Shown: positions 25,339 to 35,122, counted from the stretch's first letter. The stretch is 51,712 nt of DNA from Bdellovibrionia bacterium (GCA_030427965.1 JAUICD010000019.1:1-51712), one strand, 5' to 3'. Numbers and translations: made by a program. Notes: a model not told the origin generated them from the letters alone.

Positions 25339-26150
25339 TGGCAGACGGTGGGTCAGCAAAGAAAATTATCATAGATGAGAGTAAGGGACTGGTTTTTGAT
25401 TCCGAAGAAGATCTCTATGTTCACTTTGCAAAGGAGATCAAACAGCTTGAAGAGGAGTTTATGTCGTCTCGGTCTGAAGGCGACATCGATCGGGATGACT
25501 TTACAAACTATGAAAACTGTTTGACCGAAACTCTAGAAGACCCAGATGAGATTTGGGAAGACAAAGCCACTTTTGAAAACCTGTTGCTCAATGTATTTAT
25601 AGCAGAATTTGAATCTGAAGAAGAGAGCTTTACCTATGTAGCAGTGGCACACGTTGGAAGTGGAGGGAATAGCTTTGTGTTCATTCACTTTCCCACCTTT
25701 GATGAAGAAGTGGCAGATGTTTTTCGGCGCGGTCGTAAGATATATGAAAAGTCTGCAAGTCATGGACTTGATATGGGGGAGGATGCGCTGTCGACCGGAG
25801 ATGAGTTGGCGGTAAGTCTTTATGAGGCCATGTTAAAGCTCCGTGGTGAAGATGATATCTCAGAAGAAGAATTTGGTGAGTATAAGAGTTTTAGAGAAGA
25901 AACGATTGAAGAGTCCGATGAGATCTATCGAAAAACAGATTCACAAGGCAATGTGCTTGTGAACTTCATCAAAGAAATCTCAATGACGGATGAAGATGTT
26001 TATTACATTGTCGTAGCGCTTGAAGAGCCTTTTTCAGAGAGCCATTACGTTTTGTTTTCTTTTCCATCACGCGATAAAAATTTGGTAGAGAGATACCGTC
26101 AAGGTGAGAACTTGGAATCAGAAGAGTTCTCACGCGAAGAGAGTCACTGA
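25338..26150 (+). CDS. acidic protein with two tandem copies of a PBECR-like domain
   Basis: 270 aa, strongly acidic, with no signal peptide. Two copies of one domain are visible at about residues 22-135 and 152-258. Each runs helix, then EN(C)LTETLEDPDEIW or REETIEESDEIY, then a VLVNFI/NLLLNVFI strand, then YVAVAHV/YIVVAL, and ends VFIHFPTFDE or VLFSFPSRDK. The ETxxxxDEIY turn recalls the PBECR families (barnase/EndoU/RelE-like domains), but that link is tentative and catalytic residues are not evident. It is co-translated with the outer-membrane barrel gene. Confidence 0.6.
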   Translation: MADGGSAKKIIIDESKGLVFDSEEDLYVHFAKEIKQLEEEFMSSRSEGDIDRDDFTNYENCLTETLEDPDEIWEDKATFENLLLNVFIAEFESEEESFTYVAVAHVGSGGNSFVFIHFPTFDEEVADVFRRGRKIYEKSASHGLDMGEDALSTGDELAVSLYEAMLKLRGEDDISEEEFGEYKSFREETIEESDEIYRKTDSQGNVLVNFIKEISMTDEDVYYIVVALEEPFSESHYVLFSFPSRDKNLVERYRQGENLESEEFSREESH

Positions 26151-26160
26151 AAATCCCTTT

Positions 26161-26871
26161 TTAATTACAGTATCTATGGTTCAAAGGCAATCGACCGTAA
26201 AACCCGCGCGGGGTTAAATTGAGATTGCGATCTTCCCAGAGAGGGTGAAGAGGGTGCAGTGCAGGTGAGTGAGTTGTGGCATAGGCGTTTGGATCTGCTA
26301 AGAAATTTGGTAAGAGCAAATCAAAGTAGCTAACATTTGTGTCATCGTCGAGGTCGTTCAGATCATTGTGGCGGTAAAGTCCGATTCGTACGACATGATA
26401 CTCTGAACTCAGATTTGGTAAGACGATTTGAGTTTGTTGTATTGTAGATCCACCGAGTTGAGTTCTGAGTGTGTCAAAGTCTAGCTTCTGAAATGGCCCA
26501 ATAAGCCTTGGTACAACCAAGTAAGGATTTTCAATGTAAAACTCTATAGGCTCAGGGTCGCTTACGGCATTTCCAATGGCACCCCATTTTTCAAACTTGA
26601 GGTAGGTGAGCTTTGCATTGAAGTCTGTGGGTTCGGTTGTGATGTCGAGATAAATTGAAGTTTGGGAATAGTTGGTGCTCCCCAATGCTCCAGAGATAGA
26701 TGAGTTGCCAGTAAAGACATTGCATTTGGTATAAATTCCCTGAGCGGGTTGAGTATAGCTGGAGTCAGAGGATTCATTTTCTGAATCCACAAAACTTCCG
26801 CGTTTGTCACTTGAACAAGAGACAAGAAACAAAGCCAATATTGAAATTAAAAACACCCTATGTCGTTGCAT
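26161..26871 (-). CDS. lipoprotein of unknown function
   Basis: A 236-aa protein with a lipoprotein signal peptide (QRHRVFLISILALFLVSCSS, lipobox LVSC). A Ser/Asp-rich linker follows the lipidated Cys. The mature part is beta-rich (IYLDITTEPTDFNAKLTYL; HVVRIGLYRHND) and ends in a Pro/His-rich stretch with a terminal Cys (NHRYCN) that may pair with the single Cys near residue 50. No family is recognised. It is convergent with the PBECR-like gene, 10 bp apart. Confidence 0.65.
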   Translation of the reverse strand: MQRHRVFLISILALFLVSCSSDKRGSFVDSENESSDSSYTQPAQGIYTKCNVFTGNSSISGALGSTNYSQTSIYLDITTEPTDFNAKLTYLKFEKWGAIGNAVSDPEPIEFYIENPYLVVPRLIGPFQKLDFDTLRTQLGGSTIQQTQIVLPNLSSEYHVVRIGLYRHNDLNDLDDDTNVSYFDLLLPNFLADPNAYATTHSPALHPLHPLWEDRNLNLTPRGFYGRLPLNHRYCN

Positions 26872-27006
26872 CCCATCTTCTTATACTGCAAGTGCTTGGC
26901 CAAGTAAGTTTTTTGAGGGGCTCAAAAGATAGGTGATTTTAGTGCTTTATGATGACGAGGGATGTTCTCTATTGTGGTATCTGTGCATGCTTTGTACATT
27001 TGAAGC

Positions 27007-27936
27007 ATGGATACACCAAATGACTTCTTTGAGAGCGATCTAACCAATTGTAATTACTTATATAAATTAAAATCTGTCGTAACTTTTTGCGCCCTAGGGG
27101 TATTATTGACAGGTTGCCAGTCATTCAATTCTGGAGTGAGTTTTAAACCTCAGGTTTTGAGGCTCTCAAAGCCTGTGAAAATTGAAATTTCAGGAACCAA
27201 AGGCATGCACGACCGTGTGGACTTTCAGTCAAAGTCTTTCACTCAGGTTTTTCAATCTGGAGATCTTATAAAAGAGTCTCTGGAGCGTGTGAACTTCACT
27301 GTTGAGTCCAAGCTCAAGCATGTGGACAGCAAGGTGGGACTTTACACATTTAAAATGGAGACCACTGAAAAAGAGGGAACTCTTGATTTGAACGGAATGG
27401 GGTATCCTGAGTTGGGGCAATCATTTGATTTGGTTTTGGATCGAAATGCCAAAGTAAAGCGAGCGGGATTATATAAGAAAGAGAGTCTGTTTTTTATTCC
27501 TCCGGTTTCTCTTCCCGAAAAAGCAGTGGGTGTTGGTGACACATGGATGATGAAGCATAAGTGGGTTGGGGAGAGTGGTGTTCCGCTTATTGTGGAATTG
27601 GTAAGTGTTCTAAAAGGGTTTTATGAGTGTAATGTGAGTGAGCGTTGTGCAGAGATTGAGATTTCTGGAGATGTATTTGTAAATCCAATTTTAAAAACAG
27701 ATTTAAAAATCAAAAGTGAAATTTCAGGAAGGCTTCTCATACATGTTGAAACGGGTTCTCTTGTCTGGGCAGATGTTCGAAACAATGAAGAGTTCAATGA
27801 TGGCAAAGTCACTGTTAAGATTCTCTCATGCACAGAAAGTGTATTGACGGACCCGGTGGCTAAGCGCTGGCTATGGAGAAACTCTCCCGAGTGTGATCCC
27901 AAGGAACTTGCTCCCAAGGGAATTCCAGGGGTATAA
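27007..27936 (+). CDS. lipoprotein of unknown function
   Basis: A 309-aa protein with lipobox LLTGC after a hydrophobic run (VVTFCALGVLLTGC). The 25-residue n-region is unusually long, but no other in-frame start lies before the lipobox. A promoter-like TTGTGG(N17)TACATT at 26972-27000 ends just before the ATG, which would make the mRNA nearly leaderless. The mature domain is an all-beta fold with repeated ISGxxxx and KVGLYTFKMETT strands, and three to four Cys (YECNVSERCAEIE, LSCTES, SPEC). No family is recognised. Confidence 0.65.
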   Translation: MDTPNDFFESDLTNCNYLYKLKSVVTFCALGVLLTGCQSFNSGVSFKPQVLRLSKPVKIEISGTKGMHDRVDFQSKSFTQVFQSGDLIKESLERVNFTVESKLKHVDSKVGLYTFKMETTEKEGTLDLNGMGYPELGQSFDLVLDRNAKVKRAGLYKKESLFFIPPVSLPEKAVGVGDTWMMKHKWVGESGVPLIVELVSVLKGFYECNVSERCAEIEISGDVFVNPILKTDLKIKSEISGRLLIHVETGSLVWADVRNNEEFNDGKVTVKILSCTESVLTDPVAKRWLWRNSPECDPKELAPKGIPGV

Positions 27937-27952
27937 ATATCAGGATCTTGTC

Positions 27953-28276
27953 TTATTTATCTAAAAAAGATAGATCAACTTCACTATTACAAACGCCTCT
28001 ATCAGCAAGCTGACGACTCTTTTCAGCATATACTTCAAGTGCGCTACGAAGGCTGCTTTGATCAACTAGATCAGAGTTCACAGTGATCCCACCAATGATA
28101 AAACGAATTAAATACTTTTCATCGTAGTGCTTAAGGCTAAATACCTCAGAAGCTTTAGGTGTGAGATCTCTTTTGGGTAGGGTTACTAGCCTAGAACCAA
28201 CATTGCAGTTCACTGCAGAATTGGCAGTTCCACCGATAAATATAATCAACATTGCTATGACTGTCTTTCTCATCAC
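27953..28276 (-). CDS. small secreted protein, unknown function
   Basis: A 107-aa protein with a signal peptide (MRKTVIAMLIIFIGGTANSA). The mature part is about 85 residues with two Cys (VNCNVGS and RGVCNSE), probably one disulfide. GTG 28276 and ATG 28273 are both well placed after AAAGGAG. An inverted repeat lies about 20 bp upstream. No family is recognised. Confidence 0.6.
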   Translation of the reverse strand: MMRKTVIAMLIIFIGGTANSAVNCNVGSRLVTLPKRDLTPKASEVFSLKHYDEKYLIRFIIGGITVNSDLVDQSSLRSALEVYAEKSRQLADRGVCNSEVDLSFLDK

Positions 28277-28295
28277 TTAATCTCCTTTATACGAA

Positions 28296-28323
28296 TATGC
28301 TGCTATTTGTAATAGCAGTAATA
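28296..28323. promoter_or_regulatory. inverted repeat upstream of a small secreted protein gene
   Basis: CTGCTATT (28300-28307) and AATAGCAG (28311-28318) pair perfectly around TGT, with ATAT on both flanks. It lies 20-47 bp upstream of the minus-strand start at 28276. It may be an operator or a 5' UTR hairpin. The 28324-28512 stretch beyond holds nothing I can name. Confidence 0.35.
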
Positions 28324-28512
28324 TTTGGGACTGTATAAAAAAATAGAGATTTGTAAATAAAACAGAGAGACGCTTGAATTGTCTGCATAGTGCATATGAA
28401 CGAGGTACAAATGAAAACACAAATGGACTCATGCGCCAGTACTTTCTAAAAGGAATATCTCGATTCACTTAAATTTGGGATTCAAGATATTCAAGTTTAC
28501 AGAGAGATCATA

Positions 28513-29001
28513 TTGTATGAAAAAAACTGGTTATGTGACCAATACTGTTCGGTTAAGTCATTTCCACCTCTTTCTTGCTTTGTAAGCATCCTTTGCCCTG
28601 TTTTTTCTTCCACGTTTCCAAGTGATATGCACTCCTTTAGACACTCGAGGGTTTTTCCTCCCGAGTTGTGGCGTAAAGGTGAAGGGATTGGTGGAAAAGT
28701 GAAACTCAACTCCATTTTGTCAACAACTCCGATGTTTGAGCATTATCGAAACTTGGGGCGAACTCGGTATATTTACAAAGATTTTGGAGACGATGATATT
28801 TATGAATCAACAGATGACAATATTTCACGTGTTACAGTCCGTGTAGATGCAGATTTTCAAGATATGCAGGTTGGAATAAAGGGTGGCTATTCGCTCAACT
28901 CTGATAGTGATAAACTCTACGGATTTGGAACACTAGATCATGAAAATTTTTCGAATTACTCAGAGTACAATTTTGGAGTGAACGGTTCTTACAAGTTTTA
29001 G
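28513..29001 (+). pseudogene. C-terminal remnant of an outer-membrane barrel protein
   Basis: The last 90 residues of this open frame look like the end of a beta-barrel: alternating strands (SRVTVRVDADFQDMQVGIKG; KLYGFGTLDHENFSN) and a terminal YNFGVNGSYKF. The first 60 residues (MYEKNWLCDQYCSVKSF...) are not a signal peptide and do not look coding. There is no SD at 28513. An ATG at 28732 opens the barrel-like part but would make a protein too short to insert alone. A truncated or frameshifted gene is the simplest reading. Confidence 0.4.
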
Positions 29002-29016
29002 TCAGGTGTTGAGCAC

Positions 29017-31323
29017 TTAGATATTGGCCCAGGTGATTCCATCGCTTTCAGTTTCGGAGTCACCTGCCATCCATTTTTTGACGTACACACTTCGCGACAA
29101 ATATGCGCGAACGGCCTTTTTCAAAGCCTCTGTTCCATGTCCATGTATGATTTTAACTCGATCCTCACTTTGAACAGCCGCTTGGTCCAATTCGACCTCA
29201 AGTTCCTCAAGCGCCTCTTCAACACGTTTTCCTCTTAAATCGATAACTCGTGGCCCTGAGTGGTCGTCTACAAACTTAGTCGATGCGGACTGAGAGGACT
29301 TCTTCTCTGCTCGAGTCAATATTTGTATGTCTCCCCAAGGGATATTGAGCCTCATGGAGTTTGAAAGAATAAGTACGTCACCCTTTTGGTTTGGAACTCC
29401 TTGAACAATGGCATCTTGGTTGAGGCTTTTCACAAAAACTTTTGTACCAGGGGGGCAGCGTTCTTCAAACTCCTTTGCAGATTCAGGTGGGGTATTGTTC
29501 TTGGACTGTCCTGTGCTCTTTACAAGCTCAGGCATGTTTGCCTTAAAGGTACTAAAGTCAATAGGCTTGCTTTCTCTTTTGTGTCTACGAACCTCAAGGT
29601 CCAGCTTTTCTTTTGTGTCTAGTACGTATTTTTCAAGCTTTTTCTCTTTTTCTTTTTCAAATTGATGAACCATAGACTTGTATTTGTCTTTTTGTTTTTG
29701 AACGACAAAGAGTTCTGACTTTAAATGTGCTTTGATTTTTAAGATCTCGTTTCTTAAGTCTTCCAGTTCATCCAGTTTCATTTCACGTTTTTTAACATCT
29801 GGATCTAAAAACTCTAGAGCTCGTGTCACAATTTCTTCTGGAACACCAACAACTTTGGCGGTCTTGAGAGCAAAAGATCTTCCGTGTATTCCCATTACGA
29901 GTTGATAGGTGGCTTTGTGCGAAGTTTCGTCGTACTCCATACTTCCGCTTAAAACACCAGAGTCTTTGTCCCAACCTGTTTTGAGTGGACCAAGGTGGCT
30001 TGTGATAATTGCATAAGAGTTGTTTGAAGCAAAGTGTTCAACAAAGCTTCGGGCAAGGGCAGCCCCTTCTTCGGGGTCTGTGCTTCCGCAGATTTCATCA
30101 ATGAGTATAAGGTCATTTCTATCAGCAGATTTGGAGGCTTCTGTGAGATTTTTTAAATGTGCTGCAAAAGTACTTAAATTTTCATCAACACTTTGGGAGT
30201 CACCAATATCAATATAGATATTATTAAAAAATGGAATTGCAGATTCATCATCACAACAGATAGGCAATCCACATCTAGCCATTTGAGCTGCAAGACCTAC
30301 GGATTTCAATAACACGGTTTTTCCGCCAGCATTGGGGCCAGAGAGGATTAAAACTTTGTTGTCTTTAGGAAGGCACATTGTGTTTGGTACAACCTCATCG
30401 CCCATTTGATAAGCCAAAAGTGGATGTCGTACGCTTTTTAAATCCATTTGGCTTGAGAACTCAATTGTCCTTGCCTGGATTTTATTTGAAAACGTGGCAA
30501 TTGCCATTTCTTTGTCAGCTGTAATGAGTCGTAAATAAGATTCATATATGGCTTCATTACGTTCAAAAAGAAATTGTGAGAGCTGTTGTAGAAGTTTATT
30601 GATCTCTTCATCGATGCCACTTAAAACCTGTCGAAGTCGGTTGTTGGTGTCTACAACATCTTGAGGTTCCATAAATACAGTTTGCTTGGATTGAGAAATA
30701 TCATGAATGATACCTTTGATCCCACTTCTCATTCCACTTTTGACTGGTAGCACCCATCTCCCGTCACGAGTTGTGACATACTTGTCTTGTAAGATATGTT
30801 CAACGGAATGGTCTTTGACAAGCTTATCCAACGTTTTTCGGATTTGTGCTTCAAGTTCGTTTTTCTCTGAATTGAGTCGAAATAGTGTTTCACTTGCATC
30901 TGTTCGGATTCCACCATCTTCGGTAATGATTTGATCAATGGCAGCTAAAAGTTCACGTTCATTAACTAAATTGGTTTCAATTTCATCTTTCCAATTGTTT
31001 TTGTATTCCTTAAACGACACTCGAAATGAGTGGATATCAAAACAAAACCGCCTAACATCTTTGAATTCTTGTGGATTTAAAACGGCTTGTTTTTTAACTC
31101 TTTCAAACCAAATAAGAAAAAAATCAAGACTCTCTAGCTGAGGCCGTGGAATTTCAGAGAGCATCAGTTGGACATCTTCAACTTGTTTTTGTTTTTGATA
31201 GGCCTCTTTGTGATGTTTTAGAGGTTGAGTATCTCGAATGGAGTCTTTGGCAATATCACTACTGGCAAAAAGGCAAATCTTTTTAAGGACATCTGTCCAA
31301 TCCAAATCATTTAAGTTTTTCAC
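29017..31323 (-). CDS. mutS2: MutS2 (RqcU-type) ATPase with C-terminal Smr domain
   Basis: A 768-aa protein, the usual MutS2 length. It has the MutS-type core with Walker A GPNAGGKT, the DIGDSQSVDENLSTF signature and Walker B LILIDEICGSTDPEEG. A long coiled coil follows (MKLDELEDLRNEILKIKAHL onward), then a KOW-like beta region, and a C-terminal Smr nuclease domain (VIDLRGKRVEEAL ... IIHGHGTEALKKAVRAYL). MutS2 proteins suppress recombination or, as RqcU, split collided ribosomes. The GTG start overlaps the lnt stop by 17 bp, so the two are co-transcribed. Confidence 0.95.
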   Translation of the reverse strand: MKNLNDLDWTDVLKKICLFASSDIAKDSIRDTQPLKHHKEAYQKQKQVEDVQLMLSEIPRPQLESLDFFLIWFERVKKQAVLNPQEFKDVRRFCFDIHSFRVSFKEYKNNWKDEIETNLVNERELLAAIDQIITEDGGIRTDASETLFRLNSEKNELEAQIRKTLDKLVKDHSVEHILQDKYVTTRDGRWVLPVKSGMRSGIKGIIHDISQSKQTVFMEPQDVVDTNNRLRQVLSGIDEEINKLLQQLSQFLFERNEAIYESYLRLITADKEMAIATFSNKIQARTIEFSSQMDLKSVRHPLLAYQMGDEVVPNTMCLPKDNKVLILSGPNAGGKTVLLKSVGLAAQMARCGLPICCDDESAIPFFNNIYIDIGDSQSVDENLSTFAAHLKNLTEASKSADRNDLILIDEICGSTDPEEGAALARSFVEHFASNNSYAIITSHLGPLKTGWDKDSGVLSGSMEYDETSHKATYQLVMGIHGRSFALKTAKVVGVPEEIVTRALEFLDPDVKKREMKLDELEDLRNEILKIKAHLKSELFVVQKQKDKYKSMVHQFEKEKEKKLEKYVLDTKEKLDLEVRRHKRESKPIDFSTFKANMPELVKSTGQSKNNTPPESAKEFEERCPPGTKVFVKSLNQDAIVQGVPNQKGDVLILSNSMRLNIPWGDIQILTRAEKKSSQSASTKFVDDHSGPRVIDLRGKRVEEALEELEVELDQAAVQSEDRVKIIHGHGTEALKKAVRAYLSRSVYVKKWMAGDSETESDGITWANI

Positions 31324-32833
31324 GTCTAAAACTCATTCCAATCAGCATGAGGCAAAACAGTATTTCAAATATCCACAGGTGTTTACCAAATTTAGAGTGA
31401 AAGGTCATGGGTGGATTTTCATAAAAAGGAATTTCATAAACACCGACCCACTCTCGAAGTTGAGGGCTTGATGGAAGCAGTGTTCCGTTGGCAAGGATAC
31501 CTGAGGAGATTCCTGTGTTGGTTGAACGAATCAAGGGGCGTCTTGCCTCTATGGCTCGCGCGAATGTCATAAATAGATGTTGGTGGGGTTCAAAAGTATG
31601 ACCAAACCAAGAGTCGTTTGTGACGTTGACTAAAATATTACTGCCCTTTTCAGCAAGGCTAGCAGTGAAGGCGGGGTAAAGGCCTTCATAGCAGATCTGT
31701 GCGCCAAATCGGAGATTGTTTAATTCAAGAACTTTGGGGCCAAGACCCTTGCTGAAGTTGGAAATAGCAGGGATGACATCTTTTAAAAATGGAAAGATCT
31801 TTGATCCTGGAAAATACTCTCCAAAGGCAAGCAGATGGGTCTTTCGATACATCCCTTTTAAATTTGCTTCTTTGTCAAAAAGGTAGAACCCGTTGTAATA
31901 GTCATCGGTGAGTTTCTCTGCTGAATAGGCTCCAGTCAGGATGGGTTTATTGATTTGTTTTACAAATTGGAGAAAATCTTTCTGGTAATTACCAATGTGT
32001 GTCCATATGTCTAAGTTGCCGGGAAATGCCGTTTCTGGCCAGAGTATGAGATCGACATCTGGATTTTCGGTGAGTAGTTTGCGGGTCAATTCAAAGTACT
32101 TTTTATAAACCTTAGGGCGGAACTCCCCTTGTTCGGCAAGAAATTTTTCAAAGTTTCCAATATTTGCTTGGATAACTCCAATTTGAACTTTTGAATCAGG
32201 TCGACTCCATTTTTTCTGTTTGAAGTAACCAATAGTGTTAAGAGTGACAAAAATAAAGAACCCAGCAAGCAAAGGAAGAATGGTTTTTTTTGATCGAACA
32301 ATCCACACAAATGCAAGAAGGGCATTGGCAAGAAGCGTGATATAGCTTAGTCCTGAAAATCCAATTGTATCTGCGATTTGATACATTGGCCACTTTGCCC
32401 AGAGCCAAGAGTATCCAAAGTTCCAGTCAAATACTTTGGGATATAGGATTTCAAAAATAGAAGTGAGTGTTGCAAGAAGTACGAGCTTTAAAGAGAGAGA
32501 AAGCTCTTTTTTGGATTTTCTCTCAACCCATTTGAGTGCAACTCCAGCAAGAGGAATATAAAGGTTTTGGGTTGCCGCAAATAGAATCAATACAATGACA
32601 CCGATCAGAAATGGCATATGTCCAAATTCGACGACTGTATGTGCAATCCAATGGAAGCCAATGATAGCAAGAATAAATTGAGTGACAAATCCGGTGATAA
32701 ATATTTGTTTTATGCTGAGTTTGTTTTTGACCCAATACGACCAGAGTGGAACAAGGCAAAAGAGTCCTGCCCATGGTGGAAATGGAATATAGCTTGTGCC
32801 AATAAAAATCCCTGATAAAATAGCAGATAACAT
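31307..32833 (-). CDS. lnt: apolipoprotein N-acyltransferase
   Basis: A 508-aa inner-membrane enzyme that adds the third acyl chain to lipoproteins in diderms. About six N-terminal membrane helices precede a periplasmic nitrilase-fold domain. That domain has the catalytic Glu in LILWPETAFPGN, the Lys region in YRKTHLLAFGEYFPG and the catalytic Cys in FGAQICYEGLYP, then NVTNDSWFG and EARRPLIRSTNTGISSGI. A last membrane helix closes the protein. Its presence fits the many lipoproteins in this window. It forms an operon with mutS2. Confidence 0.95.
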   Translation of the reverse strand: MLSAILSGIFIGTSYIPFPPWAGLFCLVPLWSYWVKNKLSIKQIFITGFVTQFILAIIGFHWIAHTVVEFGHMPFLIGVIVLILFAATQNLYIPLAGVALKWVERKSKKELSLSLKLVLLATLTSIFEILYPKVFDWNFGYSWLWAKWPMYQIADTIGFSGLSYITLLANALLAFVWIVRSKKTILPLLAGFFIFVTLNTIGYFKQKKWSRPDSKVQIGVIQANIGNFEKFLAEQGEFRPKVYKKYFELTRKLLTENPDVDLILWPETAFPGNLDIWTHIGNYQKDFLQFVKQINKPILTGAYSAEKLTDDYYNGFYLFDKEANLKGMYRKTHLLAFGEYFPGSKIFPFLKDVIPAISNFSKGLGPKVLELNNLRFGAQICYEGLYPAFTASLAEKGSNILVNVTNDSWFGHTFEPHQHLFMTFARAIEARRPLIRSTNTGISSGILANGTLLPSSPQLREWVGVYEIPFYENPPMTFHSKFGKHLWIFEILFCLMLIGMSFRREKLK

Positions 32834-32870
32834 AAGTTAAAAAATACCACTGAATTGCTGGGGGAGCTAG

Positions 32871-33707
32871 TTGGATTCGATAAGAATGAGATGTCCAAAG
32901 TGTTCAAAGCTTTTTTCAGTCGATAAATCAGATGTTCTTTTAGGACGCCCCCAATTTCAGTGTGTTCAGTGCAGTTCAAACTTTTGGCTTCAAGCTCCAC
33001 CCCCGACTGGTGTGGATGAGGTTCCAACCTTTTTGGTGGGAACTGAGGCAGGACTTTTGGCGAGTGAAGACGCTCTTGTTGGAACTGATCAAAATAGAGG
33101 CAGCGAGCAGAGGGAATATGAGAGAGAAGACACTGAGAAAACTTTTACATGTCCCAGTTGTGCCACTCCCAACGTGAAGGGGGTTGTTGACTGTAAGTTT
33201 TGTGGAATTGTTTTTTCAAAATTCAATTCAGTAAAAAAAAGCGTGGCCACTGCAAGTTCTGTCCTGACACCACAGAGTCAAATCTCTGCTGGAGCAGATT
33301 TACGAAGAGCCTGGGACAAAGTGATGATGGACTATGAAAACAAAGAGGAGCACGGTCGCTTTTTGCAAATGGCGGTAAAAACAAACTCTTTACGATTTGC
33401 ATCTCAGCAGTATCGTAATCTGATTGATGCTAACCCAAGTGATGAGATTGCACTTCAAATGAGAGATAAAATTATTGGTATTGCAACAATGACGTTTACA
33501 CCACCTCGTCGAGAGCCTGCAAAACGATTTCGATTTGGTGTATCAGGTTTTGTCATTTCAATGGGCATTCTTTTTTTGATTCTGGGGTTCCTTTTACCAA
33601 AGCTCCCGAAACCAGTGATGGCTGCGGGAGCTGGGCTTGTAACAATTGGATTTGTTTTTCGTTTGATCAAACGAAAAAATAAGTCGCGTTCACAACGTTA
33701 TTATTGA
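32871..33707 (+). CDS. zinc-ribbon membrane protein of unknown function
   Basis: A 278-aa protein. Residues 6-36 are an MJ0042-type zinc ribbon (RCPKCSKLFSVDKS ... FQCVQCSSNF), and a second ribbon is near residue 93 (CPSCATPNVKGVVDCKFC). A helical region follows, then two membrane helices (FVISMGILFLILGFLL and MAAGAGLVTIGFVF) and a basic tail. The start is TTG with GGGGGAG 4 nt upstream. MJ0042 ribbons are common in Myxococcota/Bdellovibrionota-like genomes at the head of regulatory or motility proteins. The gene is divergent from lnt and overlaps the subtilase by 7 bp at its 3' end. Confidence 0.7.
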   Translation: MDSIRMRCPKCSKLFSVDKSDVLLGRPQFQCVQCSSNFWLQAPPPTGVDEVPTFLVGTEAGLLASEDALVGTDQNRGSEQREYEREDTEKTFTCPSCATPNVKGVVDCKFCGIVFSKFNSVKKSVATASSVLTPQSQISAGADLRRAWDKVMMDYENKEEHGRFLQMAVKTNSLRFASQQYRNLIDANPSDEIALQMRDKIIGIATMTFTPPRREPAKRFRFGVSGFVISMGILFLILGFLLPKLPKPVMAAGAGLVTIGFVFRLIKRKNKSRSQRYY

Positions 33708-35032
33708 ACGGCTCCATTTAAGAGATTTCGAAATGTAGCAAGGTCTCTAAGATTGTCGTTATTGATTGGAGCAGAGCCATCTATGCCGTCTGCACCCAAT
33801 GTGTAGTTTGTATCAGGTCCGGCGTTTGCGACTATTCCAGAAACTGGAATTGGTGGTTGCATTGCTAGAGCTGCCCAAGAATTGAGTTTTCCAGATGTTT
33901 TTGTTTTTTCAAGCATTCCAGGGATTTGATCGGCTGTGCTTAAGATTTGGTTGCGCACTTGTTTGTAATCAAATTCCTGATTGTTTGAAAAAATCAAGGC
34001 GGCAACTCCCGTTACAAATGAAGTGGCTTGCGAGGTCCCTGTCATCATTCCATAGCGATTGTTGGGAAGAGTTGAGAAAATTTGCTCTCCTGGAGCAGCG
34101 ATATGAACAGTGTTGACGCCCCAGTTACTGGATTTTAGAACCTGTGCTTTTGGATTGATCGCTGTTACAGAAATAATGTTATCAAGTGGGTAGTTGGCTG
34201 GATAATAGTGTGATTTATCTGAATTGGATCTTTCATTACCAGCAGCTGCGACAAAGAGAATTCCTTTTTCTTGTGCTCTTTTTACAGATGCAAATTCAGG
34301 TGCGGAATAATCCAATCCTCCACCAGAATAGTTGATAATCTTAGCATTCATTTTAACAGCGTAATCAATTGCTCGAATTGTGTTTTTAAGATTGTCTGTT
34401 GAGCGAGCCTTTGGATCGTAGTACTTCAAAACCATAAGGCTCACTTTTGGTGAAACACCACTGATGCCAACACCATTTCCACCTTCAGCTCCGATAATCC
34501 CAGAGACGTGGGTGCCGTGCCCATGATTGTCTGTGAGATCATTTGTTCCTTCAACAAAATTCCAACCATGTACGTCGTCTACAAAGCCGTTCTTGTCGTC
34601 ATCAATTCCATTTTTGGCTTTGTCTTTTCCGTTAGAGTCAAAACCAACCTCTCCGTTGTTCACCCAGAGATTGTTTGAGATATCCTCATGCCGAATATCA
34701 ATGCCTGTATCAATCACAGCTACAATAACATTGCGACTTCCCTGTGTGATTTTCCAGGCTCGTGAGGCGTTAATGTCTGAAGCTCCTCCTGTTCCCATTA
34801 ATCCCCAGTTATGCTCAACAGCTGGATCGTTCATAAGAACGGGTTTTTCACCCTTGGTTTTATCTTTGATGTTTTTAGGAGTGCCAAGACTTGTGAGTCT
34901 TGCCTGGCCTGCGCTGGATCGTTCCGAGCTTCTCTTTATATATGTCATGACACTCAAGCCGATTGCAATAGTGATGGCTGATGTGATTCCAAAAACCTTG
35001 AGAACTTGAAGTTCTGATCTATTCAATTTCAT
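33701..35032 (-). CDS. subtilisin-like (S8) serine protease
   Basis: A 443-aa protein with an N-terminal membrane helix (FGITSAITIAIGLSVMTYI) acting as signal or anchor. The catalytic triad is Asp108 (VAVIDTGID), His172 (HGHGTHVSG) and Ser334 (GTSQATSFVTG), with oxyanion Asn266 (AAAGNERS). An Asp/Asn-rich insert (residues about 131-154) resembles calcium-binding loops. The last 55 residues (PDTNYTLGADGIDG...) lie outside the catalytic domain. GGGGAGA precedes the ATG. It is probably secreted or tethered outside the inner membrane, as a nutrient-scavenging or predatory hydrolase. Confidence 0.92.
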   Translation of the reverse strand: MKLNRSELQVLKVFGITSAITIAIGLSVMTYIKRSSERSSAGQARLTSLGTPKNIKDKTKGEKPVLMNDPAVEHNWGLMGTGGASDINASRAWKITQGSRNVIVAVIDTGIDIRHEDISNNLWVNNGEVGFDSNGKDKAKNGIDDDKNGFVDDVHGWNFVEGTNDLTDNHGHGTHVSGIIGAEGGNGVGISGVSPKVSLMVLKYYDPKARSTDNLKNTIRAIDYAVKMNAKIINYSGGGLDYSAPEFASVKRAQEKGILFVAAAGNERSNSDKSHYYPANYPLDNIISVTAINPKAQVLKSSNWGVNTVHIAAPGEQIFSTLPNNRYGMMTGTSQATSFVTGVAALIFSNNQEFDYKQVRNQILSTADQIPGMLEKTKTSGKLNSWAALAMQPPIPVSGIVANAGPDTNYTLGADGIDGSAPINNDNLRDLATFRNLLNGAVQ

Positions 35033-35122
35033 ATCTCTCCCCGTGGATGTCCCAAGGTTATAGAGAGCAATATCGGGACCGCATGAAATCGAAACAGGAG
35101 GTGTTTTAAGATATTTGAGCGA

